Shown here: piece by piece, positions 15,601 to 22,277 of the stretch
Position numbering within the stretch: the stretch's first letter is position 1
How the letters are laid out: every line of letters starts with the position of its first letter
Assembly (NCBI GenBank): GCA_017409645.1
Contig: JAFQSI010000182.1
Location: 1 to 23,984, forward strand
Direction: 5' to 3'
Origin: Oscillospiraceae bacterium
GTDB taxonomy: Bacteria > Bacillota > Clostridia > Oscillospirales > Oscillospiraceae
Length of the DNA: 23,984 nucleotides
Notes under the pieces: model-generated
Seen by the model: only the letters and a program-made list of their open reading frames with translations
What the model was told of the DNA's origin: nothing
Database searches by the model: none
Translations under genes and position numbers: made by a program

Positions 15601-18575
15601 TGGAAGAAAGCGAGCTGGGTGCCGTTACCACCCTGACCTTTGACCTGACCGAGATCCAGGCCGACGGCTATGAGACTTGCCGTCTGGATCTCTACGACTA
15701 CGCCTGGAACGAGCAGCTGTCCGACATCATGTCCACCACCAGCCAGGATATCCAGCCCCAGGTGGTTCAGATCAATGAGTACATGATCACCGCCAACATC
15801 GACTCCAGCAACATGGAGATGCACGCCATCGTCGATCCCGACAACGCGGTGGACAAGACCCTCACCTGGTCCTCCACCGATGAAGCGGTTGCCAGGGTCG
15901 TCTCCGTCTCCGACGATACCCTGACCGCAGAGATCGACTTCGTGGGCCCCGGCTCCTGTGAGATCCGGGCCACCGCCGTCAACGGCGTCTATGGCGCCGC
16001 CTCCGTCACCGTCTCCGCTCCTGTCGCCGCCTGGCCCAGCGACAACACCATCCGCCAGGACGGCTGGTACACCATCCCCGAGGGGCTGAACAACACCACC
16101 GTGACCATCACGGACGATGCCCACAATGTCCATCTCACCGGCGCTGCGGGCAACACCCAGCAGAATCCCTACAGCAACCTGGCCATCGACAGCCTGAATT
16201 CCGAGCTGAACCTGACCATCGAGAACCTGCACCTGCTCAGCGGTGCCAATTACTCCTACGCCAACGGCATCGACTTCCTGGGCACCGGCAACACCCTGGT
16301 GCTGGCAGGCGAGAACTCCGTGGCTCTGGCAGACTACTCCTCCTCCGCCTCCATCCATGTCCCCGACGGCGTGGAGCTGACCGTGCAGGGCAGCGGCTCC
16401 CTGACGGTCCTGGGCAACCACAATGCCTACGGCGCGGCCATCGGCTCCAACGCCGGTGAGGACGCGGGTACCATCGTCATCGACGGCGGCAGCTTCGTCT
16501 TCGACGGCATGAACGCCGGTGCGGGCATCGGCACCGGCTCCGGCAACGCCAAGGCCAGCATCACCATCAACGGCGGCTCCTTCGACATCGCCATGGAGAA
16601 CCGGACCTCCGGCTACACCAACAATCTGGCCTACTGCGGCGCAGCCATCGGCACCGGCAACGCGGCCACCGGCGGCTACAGCACTCCCTACAAGACCATG
16701 AGGATCACCATCAACGGCGGCGACTTCACCGGCTACACCCAGGTGGACAGCCCCATCATCGGCGTGGCCAACAACTCCGGCAGCCTGAATGCGGTGATCG
16801 ACATCAACGGCGGCACCTTCGATCTGCTGACCGAGGACACCGTGGACAACACCATGACCGGCGGTGCCTGCATCGGCTCCGGCACCCAGGGCTATTCCGG
16901 CTCCGTGGTCCCCGACATCACCATCACCGGCGGTGAAGTTTACGCCGTGTCCAAGTCCAACGGCGCTGCCATCGGCGGCGGCCCCGGCCAGGACGGCGGC
17001 AACATCTACATCTTCGGCGGCACCATCACCGCCATCTCCGAGTTCGAAGCCGACGCCATCGGCGCAGGCACCGCTTCCCCGAAGACCAGCAACAATGTCC
17101 GCATCGACCGCGGCACCGTCAAGGCCGTCTCCACCGGCAGCGGCATGGCCTTCCGGGATGAGACGCTGCTCAACGACGACTCCGACGCGGTATTCCTGGT
17201 GAACATCGAAGCCCCCAACGTGACCTCCGTCACCGTCGACGGCAGAGACTGGGGCATTTCCGCCAACCATCCCGAGGATGATCTGCTCTACCTGTACCTG
17301 ACCGCCTCCGAGACTGCCCACGAGGTCGTCGCGGATGGCGAGACCTGGCTGGTCACCGTCACGCCCAGCGGCGATGTGACCGTCACCCAGCCCGTCACCA
17401 CCGACAAGACCGCTCTGGATGAGGCCATCGCCAGCGCAGAAGCCCTGAACAGCGCGGACTACACCCCCGCCACCTGGGCCGCCCTCGAGGAAGCTCTGGC
17501 TGACGCCCGGGCCGTCTCCGGGGATGAAAACGCTACCCAGGAGGAGATCGACGCCGCTCTGGCCGCTCTGGAAGCTGCCATCGCCGGACTGGCCGCCCGG
17601 GCTGACAAGTCCTACCTGCTCGAGGCCATCGAGATCGTCAAGGCTCTGGACGGCAGCAAGTTCACCTCTGACAGCTGGGCCGCGCTTCAGACCGCCCTGG
17701 CTGCTGCCGAAGCAGTCGCCGCCGACCCCAACGCCACCCAGGAGGCAGTCCTGGAGGCCACCCGGAATCTGAACATCGCCGCGGAGCGGCTGATCCGCCG
17801 GGGTGACAAGACTGCCCTGACCGAGCTGTACGACGATGCCGCTCTGGACCTGAGCCGTCTGGCTGCGGACGTCTTCCCCGCAGAGCTGATCGCTGACCTG
17901 GAGGCTGCTCTGGAGGCCGCAAAAGCCGTTCTGAATGACGCCGACGCCACCGAGGCCGATGTGGAGGCCGCCCATGCCGCCCTGCAGACTGCCTGGGACG
18001 CTCTGAAGGCTTACCCCGTCAACAGCATGTACACCGATATTCCCGACGGCCAGTGGTATACTGACGCGGTGGACTTCGTCACCCGCTACGGCTTCATGAA
18101 CGGCGTGGGCAGCGGACTGTTCCATCCCGGCGACAATGTCAACCGGGCCCAGTTCGTCACCATCCTCTACCGCATGGCCGGTTCTCCCACGGTCACCATC
18201 GACAACCCCTTCGAGGATATCCCCGATGGCCAGTGGTTCTCCGACGCCGTGGTCTGGGCCTATGAAAAGGGCATCACCACCGGCACCGATGAGAGCCACT
18301 TCAACCCTGGCGGCACCCTGGTGCGCCAGCACATGGTCACCTTCCTGATGCGCTTCGCCAGGACCATGGGCATCGACACTACCGACCATGCCGACCTCAG
18401 CGGCTACACCGACGCCGATCTGATCCAGTCCTACGCCCGGGAGCCCATGGAGTGGGCTGTGGCTGTCGGCATCATCTCCGGCGTGAGCGAGACTTCTCTC
18501 GATCCCAACGGCCTGGCCAACCGGGCCCAGATCGCCATCATCATCCAGCGCTTCGTCACCATCTTCCTCTGGTAA
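12618..18575 (+). CDS. Giant cell-wall S8 serine protease with beta-helix-like, FIVAR and SLH regions
   Basis: 1985-residue exported protease. A signal peptide ends near Ala29; a prodomain-like part runs to about 180. The subtilisin triad is complete: Asp196 (LDTG), His258 (GHGTHVAG), Ser575 (GTSMAAPH), with oxyanion Asn351 (SAGND). A PA-type insert lies about 425-510, an Fn3-like C5a-peptidase/lactocepin domain about 648-750, an Ig-like Big_2 domain about 1050-1135, a repetitive beta-helix-like region about 1145-1530 (units INGGSF...AAIGTG), three FIVAR-like helical repeats about 1595-1800, and three SLH domains 1803-1985 with NRAQF, VRQHM and NRAQI motifs. SLH domains hold the protein to pyruvylated wall polymer. 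The ribosome site is AGGAGG at 12604-12609. Probably a surface proteinase for nutrition or host/peptide processing; substrate unknown. Confidence 0.93.
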   Translation: MHKKHGIRALALVLAMVMVLGLIPAAAAAPAQSEAKSFQTIDDYLQKQKTTFDRVDPETEVEFIVELDDAPLADSIPAGTKLADYLDTRRGSVQANAIAQQQAVMAAAVEDCADDVTITHRYQVVLNGFAVQAAYGDRAALEAIPGVKRVTLGNRYEVPEIMEAEGELITSGEMMNADAANAEGFTGKGTFAAVLDTGLTVEHEAFIPETVAGATVTADTIAALTGLTATGNLYKNAKVAFAYDYADEDDDVSDTQGHGTHVAGTVAANGESFRGVAPDAQLAIMKVFGDEGGALDSDIIAALEDCVILGVDTVNMSLGTPCGFTFENAATDEVYNTVRSTGINLMISAGNDYNSAFQNLRGTDLALAGNPDYGIVGSPSTYAAALSVASVNEALAFGSYFLLGDEQITFDETPDAALKIGDLEGTYEYVRVSGVGNANDFAKVDVAGKIALVERGEIAFTEKEQNAYDAGAIAMLVYNNTDAEETVYMQLNGLIPAVFLSKAEGRLLKDAAVKEITVSAAFSGRMASPVAGQMSDFSSMGVAPDLSLKPEITAPGGNVWSTSASGGYEEMSGTSMAAPHMTGAAAVMRQYVNEAFPERSDYDKQALIDALLLSTAVPVMDENGVAYTPRKQGAGLANVSAAIHAEAYLTVEGGRPKAELGESEEGVYSFTFTVHNLSDTSRTWDISIDPIAAQTEEHYGEAYISALCRAMEDSELDVTFSAESVTVQPGETADVTVTIALTDAGRDALAVFPNGIYVEGFIRLTGDDAPALGLPYLGFYGDWADAPIFDSTMYDDEAAFMAESAMAQIDYNGNGNYLGVNAITGNARAEWISYASRTAGYYLVTPMQGLLRAPKEIWYTASADADPDEPVYVMAFENSFKSFYYSSGGYIYTDFVPWADSWQPIDGNDDLGYWYLEDGPYTYKIEARIDGQDEYQTSSYPIYIDNEAPSVVDHTYSVVDGVPTLTVRVTDNHYVMAAQLVNEDFDTALSPIIAVEESELGAVTTLTFDLTEIQADGYETCRLDLYDYAWNEQLSDIMSTTSQDIQPQVVQINEYMITANIDSSNMEMHAIVDPDNAVDKTLTWSSTDEAVARVVSVSDDTLTAEIDFVGPGSCEIRATAVNGVYGAASVTVSAPVAAWPSDNTIRQDGWYTIPEGLNNTTVTITDDAHNVHLTGAAGNTQQNPYSNLAIDSLNSELNLTIENLHLLSGANYSYANGIDFLGTGNTLVLAGENSVALADYSSSASIHVPDGVELTVQGSGSLTVLGNHNAYGAAIGSNAGEDAGTIVIDGGSFVFDGMNAGAGIGTGSGNAKASITINGGSFDIAMENRTSGYTNNLAYCGAAIGTGNAATGGYSTPYKTMRITINGGDFTGYTQVDSPIIGVANNSGSLNAVIDINGGTFDLLTEDTVDNTMTGGACIGSGTQGYSGSVVPDITITGGEVYAVSKSNGAAIGGGPGQDGGNIYIFGGTITAISEFEADAIGAGTASPKTSNNVRIDRGTVKAVSTGSGMAFRDETLLNDDSDAVFLVNIEAPNVTSVTVDGRDWGISANHPEDDLLYLYLTASETAHEVVADGETWLVTVTPSGDVTVTQPVTTDKTALDEAIASAEALNSADYTPATWAALEEALADARAVSGDENATQEEIDAALAALEAAIAGLAARADKSYLLEAIEIVKALDGSKFTSDSWAALQTALAAAEAVAADPNATQEAVLEATRNLNIAAERLIRRGDKTALTELYDDAALDLSRLAADVFPAELIADLEAALEAAKAVLNDADATEADVEAAHAALQTAWDALKAYPVNSMYTDIPDGQWYTDAVDFVTRYGFMNGVGSGLFHPGDNVNRAQFVTILYRMAGSPTVTIDNPFEDIPDGQWFSDAVVWAYEKGITTGTDESHFNPGGTLVRQHMVTFLMRFARTMGIDTTDHADLSGYTDADLIQSYAREPMEWAVAVGIISGVSETSLDPNGLANRAQIAIIIQRFVTIFLW

Positions 18576-18594
18576 ATCCATAAACCCAAAACGC

Positions 18595-18622
18595 AGCCCT
18601 GCCCGGGGAACCGGGCAGGGCT
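18595..18622. terminator. 12-bp GC stem-loop after the protease gene
   Basis: AGCCCTGCCCGG (18595-18606) pairs perfectly with CCGGGCAGGGCT (18611-18622) around GGAA, 20 bp after the stop. The following bases are AT-rich (CAAATTAT) rather than a clean T run, so termination is likely but not classical. The 28 nt at 18596-18623 recur exactly at 18752-18779. Confidence 0.65.
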
Positions 18623-18678
18623 CAAATTATCAAAGAATCCTTGAACCGTGACGAAAACGGAAGGAGGGGGTGTGTGCG

Positions 18679-18699
18679 GGGGAACCATCAGGGTTCCCC
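18679..18699. other. Small stem-loop GGGGAACC/GGTTCCCC
   Basis: Eight base pairs (18679-18686 with 18692-18699) around a five-base loop, no T run. One of several structured elements in this gap. Confidence 0.5.
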
Positions 18700-18718
18700 T
18701 GCGCGTTCAATCAAAACT

Positions 18719-18750
18719 CAGCTTGTCAAAATAACTGTTTTGACAAGCTG
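18719..18750. other. 13-bp palindrome CAGCTTGTCAAAA / TTTTGACAAGCTG
   Basis: Perfect arms 18719-18731 and 18738-18750 with a TAACTG spacer. It touches the second GC hairpin. It could be a double operator, a stem-loop of an RNA or part of a small repeat element. Confidence 0.65.
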
Positions 18751-18751
18751 T

Positions 18752-18779
18752 GCCCTGCCCGGGGAACCGGGCAGGGCTC
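18752..18779. repeat. Exact 28-nt duplicate of the post-protease GC hairpin
   Basis: Identical to 18596-18623, including the GGAA loop, 156 bp downstream. The flanks differ, so this is either a short duplication or two copies of a small genome-wide hairpin unit. Confidence 0.85.
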
Positions 18780-18798
18780 GATTTGCCTGATAAAATGA

Positions 18799-18856
18799 GA
18801 AATGACCCGTCACAGCGCGTTATCAAACCCCTAATAACGGCTGTACGGGTCATTTC
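18799..18856. other. Long bulged stem-loop, candidate structured RNA or mobile palindrome
   Basis: GAAATGACCCGT (18799-18810) pairs with 18845-18856, ACAGC (18812-18816) with GCTGT (18840-18844), and CGTTAT (18818-18823) with ATAACG (18834-18839). That is 23 base pairs with single bulged bases C811 and G817 on one side and a ten-base loop. No T run follows, so it is not a simple terminator. Confidence 0.65.
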
Positions 18857-19055
18857 CCAAAATTCTTGGGTTCCATCTTTGGTTAACCTCGCTTTCTTCA
18901 AGATCGAGGATACACGCTCGGGATGCTTGGACTCATCCCTTTTTGTACTGTTATGATAGCACCCCGCACCATTTCCCGCAAGACGGAAAACCGTATAAGA
19001 AAGTTGGATATAAACTGTGCAGAACAGAGAATCCGGCGATTTATCCGTCGGAATG

Positions 19056-19085
19056 TTGACAGGTGCATAAGCATTATGATATATT
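19056..19085 (+). promoter_or_regulatory. Upstream promoter before a leader terminator
   Basis: Perfect TTGACA (19056-19061) and TATATT (19080-19085) with 18-bp spacing. Transcription from near 19092 would meet the terminator at 19098 almost at once. Confidence 0.6.
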
Positions 19086-19097
19086 GTACGTGTATTC

Positions 19098-19124
19098 GGC
19101 GGCTTTGGGGAGCCGTCTTTTTTT
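19098..19124 (+). terminator. Intrinsic terminator/attenuator in the ABC-F leader
   Basis: GGCGGCT (19098-19104) pairs with AGCCGTC (19111-19117, one G-T pair), followed by seven T at 19118-19124. It lies between two promoter candidates and 60 bp before the ABC-F start. Confidence 0.75.
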
Positions 19125-19145
19125 GTAGCCAAACGGACCCGGTTG

Positions 19146-19154
19146 TGGTATGAT
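19146..19154 (+). promoter_or_regulatory. Extended -10 promoter of the ABC-F gene
   Basis: TGGTATGAT is an extended -10 (TGn plus TATGAT at 19149-19154). The -35 is poor, as is common for this class. Transcription would start near 19161, past the leader terminator, 23 bases before the ATG. Confidence 0.6.
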
Positions 19155-19183
19155 AGGAAAAACGTATGATTTTGGAGGCAGCC

Positions 19184-20959
19184 ATGTTATTAGCGGCAGA
19201 GCATCTTTCCATCAATTTCGGCACCCGGCAGCTTTTGCAGGATGTGAACTTCTATCTGGAGGAGGGCAAAAAGGCCGGCGTCATCGGCATCAACGGCACC
19301 GGCAAGTCCACCTTTCTGAAGGTCCTGGCGGGGGTGATCGAGCCGGACGCGGGCCGGATCACCCGCAATCCCAATGTCCAGATCAGCTATCTTCCCCAGA
19401 ATCCCGTCATGGAGGACTCCGCCACGGTGCTGGAGCAGGTGTTCCTGCATTTTCCGAAGGAGTTCCGGGAGCTGAGCGAGTATGAGGCAAAATCCATGCT
19501 GACCAAGCTGGGGCTTACCGATTTCGACCAGAAGGTGGGCACCCTCTCCGGCGGCCAGCGCAAGCGGGTGGCCCTGGTTTCCGCCCTGGTCCATCCGGCG
19601 GACATCCTGATCCTGGACGAGCCCACGAACCACTTGGACAGCGAGATGGTGGCCTGGCTGGAGGAGCGGCTGCGCGCCTTCCGGGGCGGCATCGTCATGG
19701 TCACCCACGACCGCTATTTTCTCGAGCGGGTGGTGAACCAGATCACGGAGCTAAGCCGGGGGAAGCTGTACCACTATGAAGCGAATTACTCGAAATATCT
19801 GGAGCTGAAGGAGCTGCGGGCCGAGATGGCCGAGGCCAGCGAGCGCAAGCGCCAGGCGATCCTCCGGACCGAGCGGGAGTGGATCATGCGCGGCTGCAAG
19901 GCCCGGACCACCAAATCCAAGGACCGGATCCAGCGCTACGAGGATCTGCTGAACCAGGACGCCCCGGAGACCGACGATGTTTTGCAGCTTTCCGCCGCGT
20001 CCAGCCGCCTGGGCCGGAAGATCATCGAGCTGCACGGCGTTTGTAAGTCCTTCGACGGGAAAACCATCATTGACAATTTCTCCTACAATCTTCTCCGGGG
20101 CGACCGGATCGGCATCGTGGGCCGCAACGGCGCGGGCAAGTCCACCCTTCTGCACATGATCGCGGGGACCCTTTCCCCCGACTCCGGCGCGGTGGAATTC
20201 GGCACCACCGTCAAGATCGGCCACTTCTCCCAGGAGGGCCGGGAGCTGGACCTAAGCCAGCGGGTCTACGACTTCATCCACGAGATCGGCTCCACGGTCA
20301 AAACGGCGGAGGGCACCTTCACCGCCAAGCAGATGATGGAGCGGTTCCTGTTCCCCTCGGATCTGCAGAGCGTGCCCATCGGCCGTCTCTCCGGCGGCGA
20401 GCGGCGCAGACTCTACCTGCTCTCCGTGCTGATGGAGGCACCCAACGTGCTGCTGCTGGACGAGCCCACCAACGATCTGGACGTGATGACCCTGTCCATC
20501 CTGGAGGATTACCTCCAGTCCTTCCCCGGCCCCATCATCACCGTGTCCCACGACCGCTTCCTGCTGGACAAGCTGGCCTCCGCGGTTTTTGAGGTAAAGG
20601 GCGACGGCCCTGTGGAAATTTTCACCGGCAACTGGTCCGACTGGATGGAAAAGCGCCGCTCTGAGCAGGCCGTGAAGACGGAAAAGCCCAAGGCCGTCCA
20701 GGAGCGCCCGAAGGAGAAGAAGCTGAAGTTCACCTGGAAGGAGGAGCGGGAATTCGAAACCATCGAGGAGGACATCGCGTCTCTAGAGTCCGCCATCGAG
20801 GAGAATCAGGCCGCCCAGGAAGCAGCCGGTGCGGATTTTGTGAAACTGCAGGAATTGCAGGAGCAGCTGTCCGCTCTGGAAGCCCAATTGGAATACAAAA
20901 CCGAGCGCTGGATGTATCTGACGGAGCTGGCTGAAAAAATCGAAGCGCAGAAGCATTGA
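19184..20959 (+). CDS. ABC-F family ATPase, Uup-like
   Basis: 591-residue soluble twin-ATPase of the ABC-F family, which acts at the ribosomal E site in translation or ribosome assembly. Domain 1 has Walker A GINGTGKST (residues 35-43), signature LSGGQRKRVAL and Walker B ILILDEPTNHLD; domain 2 has GRNGAGKST, LSGGERRRLYLL and VLLLDEPTNDLD. The basic interdomain linker (P-site tether region) lies around 220-280. A C-terminal coiled-coil of about 60 residues (EREFETIEEDIASLESAIEE onward) is the Uup-type extension. No membrane domain. The start at 19184 has GGAGG at 19174-19178; an in-frame ATG at 19166 lacks one. It is 35 bp upstream of the pyruvyltransferase gene. Resistance function cannot be excluded but the C-terminus favours a housekeeping Uup role. 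Confidence 0.9.
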   Translation: MLLAAEHLSINFGTRQLLQDVNFYLEEGKKAGVIGINGTGKSTFLKVLAGVIEPDAGRITRNPNVQISYLPQNPVMEDSATVLEQVFLHFPKEFRELSEYEAKSMLTKLGLTDFDQKVGTLSGGQRKRVALVSALVHPADILILDEPTNHLDSEMVAWLEERLRAFRGGIVMVTHDRYFLERVVNQITELSRGKLYHYEANYSKYLELKELRAEMAEASERKRQAILRTEREWIMRGCKARTTKSKDRIQRYEDLLNQDAPETDDVLQLSAASSRLGRKIIELHGVCKSFDGKTIIDNFSYNLLRGDRIGIVGRNGAGKSTLLHMIAGTLSPDSGAVEFGTTVKIGHFSQEGRELDLSQRVYDFIHEIGSTVKTAEGTFTAKQMMERFLFPSDLQSVPIGRLSGGERRRLYLLSVLMEAPNVLLLDEPTNDLDVMTLSILEDYLQSFPGPIITVSHDRFLLDKLASAVFEVKGDGPVEIFTGNWSDWMEKRRSEQAVKTEKPKAVQERPKEKKLKFTWKEEREFETIEEDIASLESAIEENQAAQEAAGADFVKLQELQEQLSALEAQLEYKTERWMYLTELAEKIEAQKH

Positions 20960-20994
20960 ATTCGATGCGCCCCATTACACCTCTGGAGGGAACT

Positions 20995-22131
20995 ATGAAA
21001 CGGATCCTGGTCAAATTTTATTCTGCCCGCAATTTCGGAGATGATCTCTTTATCGACATCCTGATGGAGCGCTTTGGGGATTGCAGGATCGACCTTCTGT
21101 CGAGCATGAAGTACAACCCCCGTCCGCACCAGCCCCATACCCGTGTACACCCGTACTCCCATGTGGATGAGCCCCTTTGGCGTCTGTGCGCCAGGGTCAA
21201 CCGCAGGACCAAAGCCGGAAAGCTTCTGGAGATCCTCCCGAGGCTGTGCCAGAAGGGGCTGATCCTCAGCCACGATGCCTATGTGCGCATCGGCGGCTCC
21301 ATATTCATGGATGAGGGCCAGCCGGAGGAGGAGATCGCCTTTTCCGCCGGGATCCCGCCCGTATTCGACTATACCAGCCGCCCCCGGAGCAGCGGCAACA
21401 CCTTCCTGATCGGCGCCAATCTGGGGCCTGTTTATTCAGATTCCTACTGGAACACCACAAGGGACGCCTTTCTGAGCTTCCGGCATGTGTGCGTGCGGGA
21501 TTATTCCTCCTACCAGGCAATGCGGGATCTTCCCCATGTCCAGTATGCACCGGATGTGGTTTTTCTGGCCCGCCAGCCGGAGCCTGCGGACCGGGGTGAG
21601 AATGTCGTGATCTCCGTTGTCGACATCAGCCGGCACACCAGCGATGCCGCGGTCCGGGACGCTTATTTCGGGCTGCTGCGGGACACGATTGGGGCACTTG
21701 CATCCCGCGGGATCCCGGTCACGCTGGTCTCTTTCTGCAAGGCCGAGGGGGACGAGGACGCCATCGATCATCTGATGTCCCTGCTCCCCGACAGGAGCGG
21801 AGTCTCCGTCTGCTGCTACGATGGGAATATCCCGAAGCTGCTGTCGCTGCTGTCCGATGCGACCTACATCATCGCCTCCCGGTTCCATGCCATGATCCTG
21901 GCCCTTTCCTTCGGAAAGCCCGTGTTTCCCATCTCCTATAACTGCAAAAGCAGACACTATCTGGAGGATCTGGATTTCCGGGGCAAATTTGCGTCATTGT
22001 CAGATCTTCCGGAAACCACCGTGGAGGATGTCCTCTACAATTACGATCACCGGATCATCACTGACTGCTCCCTGCACAAGCAGCACGCACAGAACCAATT
22101 CCGCGCCCTGCGGGAATTTCTGGACAAGTGA
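20995..22131 (+). CDS. Polysaccharide pyruvyl transferase family protein
   Basis: 378-residue enzyme of the family that moves pyruvate from phosphoenolpyruvate to sugars as a ketal (CsaB, WcaK, WffQ relatives). N-terminal NFGDD (residues 13-17) matches the usual NxGD; the RIGGS block starts at Arg98; the C-terminal signature ASRFHAMILALSFGKPVFPISYNCKSRHYLEDL has Arg296 and His298 like the RxHA...PxxxxxYxxK motif. The start at 20995 has GGAGGG at 20985-20990. It probably shares the ABC-F transcript. It could pyruvylate a wall polymer (the SLH ligand) or a capsule; sequence alone does not decide. Confidence 0.87.
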   Translation: MKRILVKFYSARNFGDDLFIDILMERFGDCRIDLLSSMKYNPRPHQPHTRVHPYSHVDEPLWRLCARVNRRTKAGKLLEILPRLCQKGLILSHDAYVRIGGSIFMDEGQPEEEIAFSAGIPPVFDYTSRPRSSGNTFLIGANLGPVYSDSYWNTTRDAFLSFRHVCVRDYSSYQAMRDLPHVQYAPDVVFLARQPEPADRGENVVISVVDISRHTSDAAVRDAYFGLLRDTIGALASRGIPVTLVSFCKAEGDEDAIDHLMSLLPDRSGVSVCCYDGNIPKLLSLLSDATYIIASRFHAMILALSFGKPVFPISYNCKSRHYLEDLDFRGKFASLSDLPETTVEDVLYNYDHRIITDCSLHKQHAQNQFRALREFLDK

Positions 22132-22207
22132 GATCCGATAAACTCCGGGCATTGGCATGGATCACGGTATGCCACAGCCCCTTTTTCCCTGATCACCATG
22201 GAAATGC

Positions 22208-22236
22208 TTGCAATATCGGATCAGCAGGGGTATGAT
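22208..22236 (+). promoter_or_regulatory. Sigma-A-type promoter of the zinc-ribbon/lipoprotein operon
   Basis: TTGCAA at 22208-22213 and TATGAT at 22231-22236, spacer 17 bp; start near 22243. A short hairpin (TGGCAT 22153-22158 with ATGCCA 22169-22174) with CTTTTT just after may end the preceding operon, weakly. Confidence 0.8.
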
Positions 22237-22277
22237 AATAGCAAAGCCTGAAAATGCAGCGCGAAGGAGACAGAGCT

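Larger units (their letters stand above)
18576..19183. other. 608-bp gene-free, hairpin-rich intergenic region
   Basis: No frame here shows a ribosome site or recognisable protein. It holds, in order, a GC hairpin (18595), a GGGGAACC/GGTTCCCC hairpin (18679-18699), a TTTTGACAAGCTG palindrome (18719-18750), an exact copy of the first GC hairpin (18752-18779), a long bulged stem (18799-18856), and the promoter/terminator set before the ABC-F gene (19056-19154). Confidence 0.75.

Noticed and set aside
10725..18581. Minus-strand frame of 2618 codons spanning rqcH and the protease gene
   Set aside because: It is the codon-register shadow of two well-supported + strand genes, is made of low-complexity Gly/Val/Asp/His sequence and crosses a terminator and a promoter on the other strand.
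18799..18856. Integron attC site
   Set aside because: The stem has one-sided bulges, but the required core sequences are absent and no integrase or gene cassettes are nearby.
18707..19132. Minus-strand 141-codon frame in the hairpin-rich gap
   Set aside because: No ribosome site, runs through several palindromes and resembles no protein I know.
19076..19153. Possible 25-residue leader peptide before the ABC-F gene
   Set aside because: Its ATG lies upstream of the predicted start of transcription from the 19056 promoter and has only a weak ribosome site; the frame passes through the terminator.
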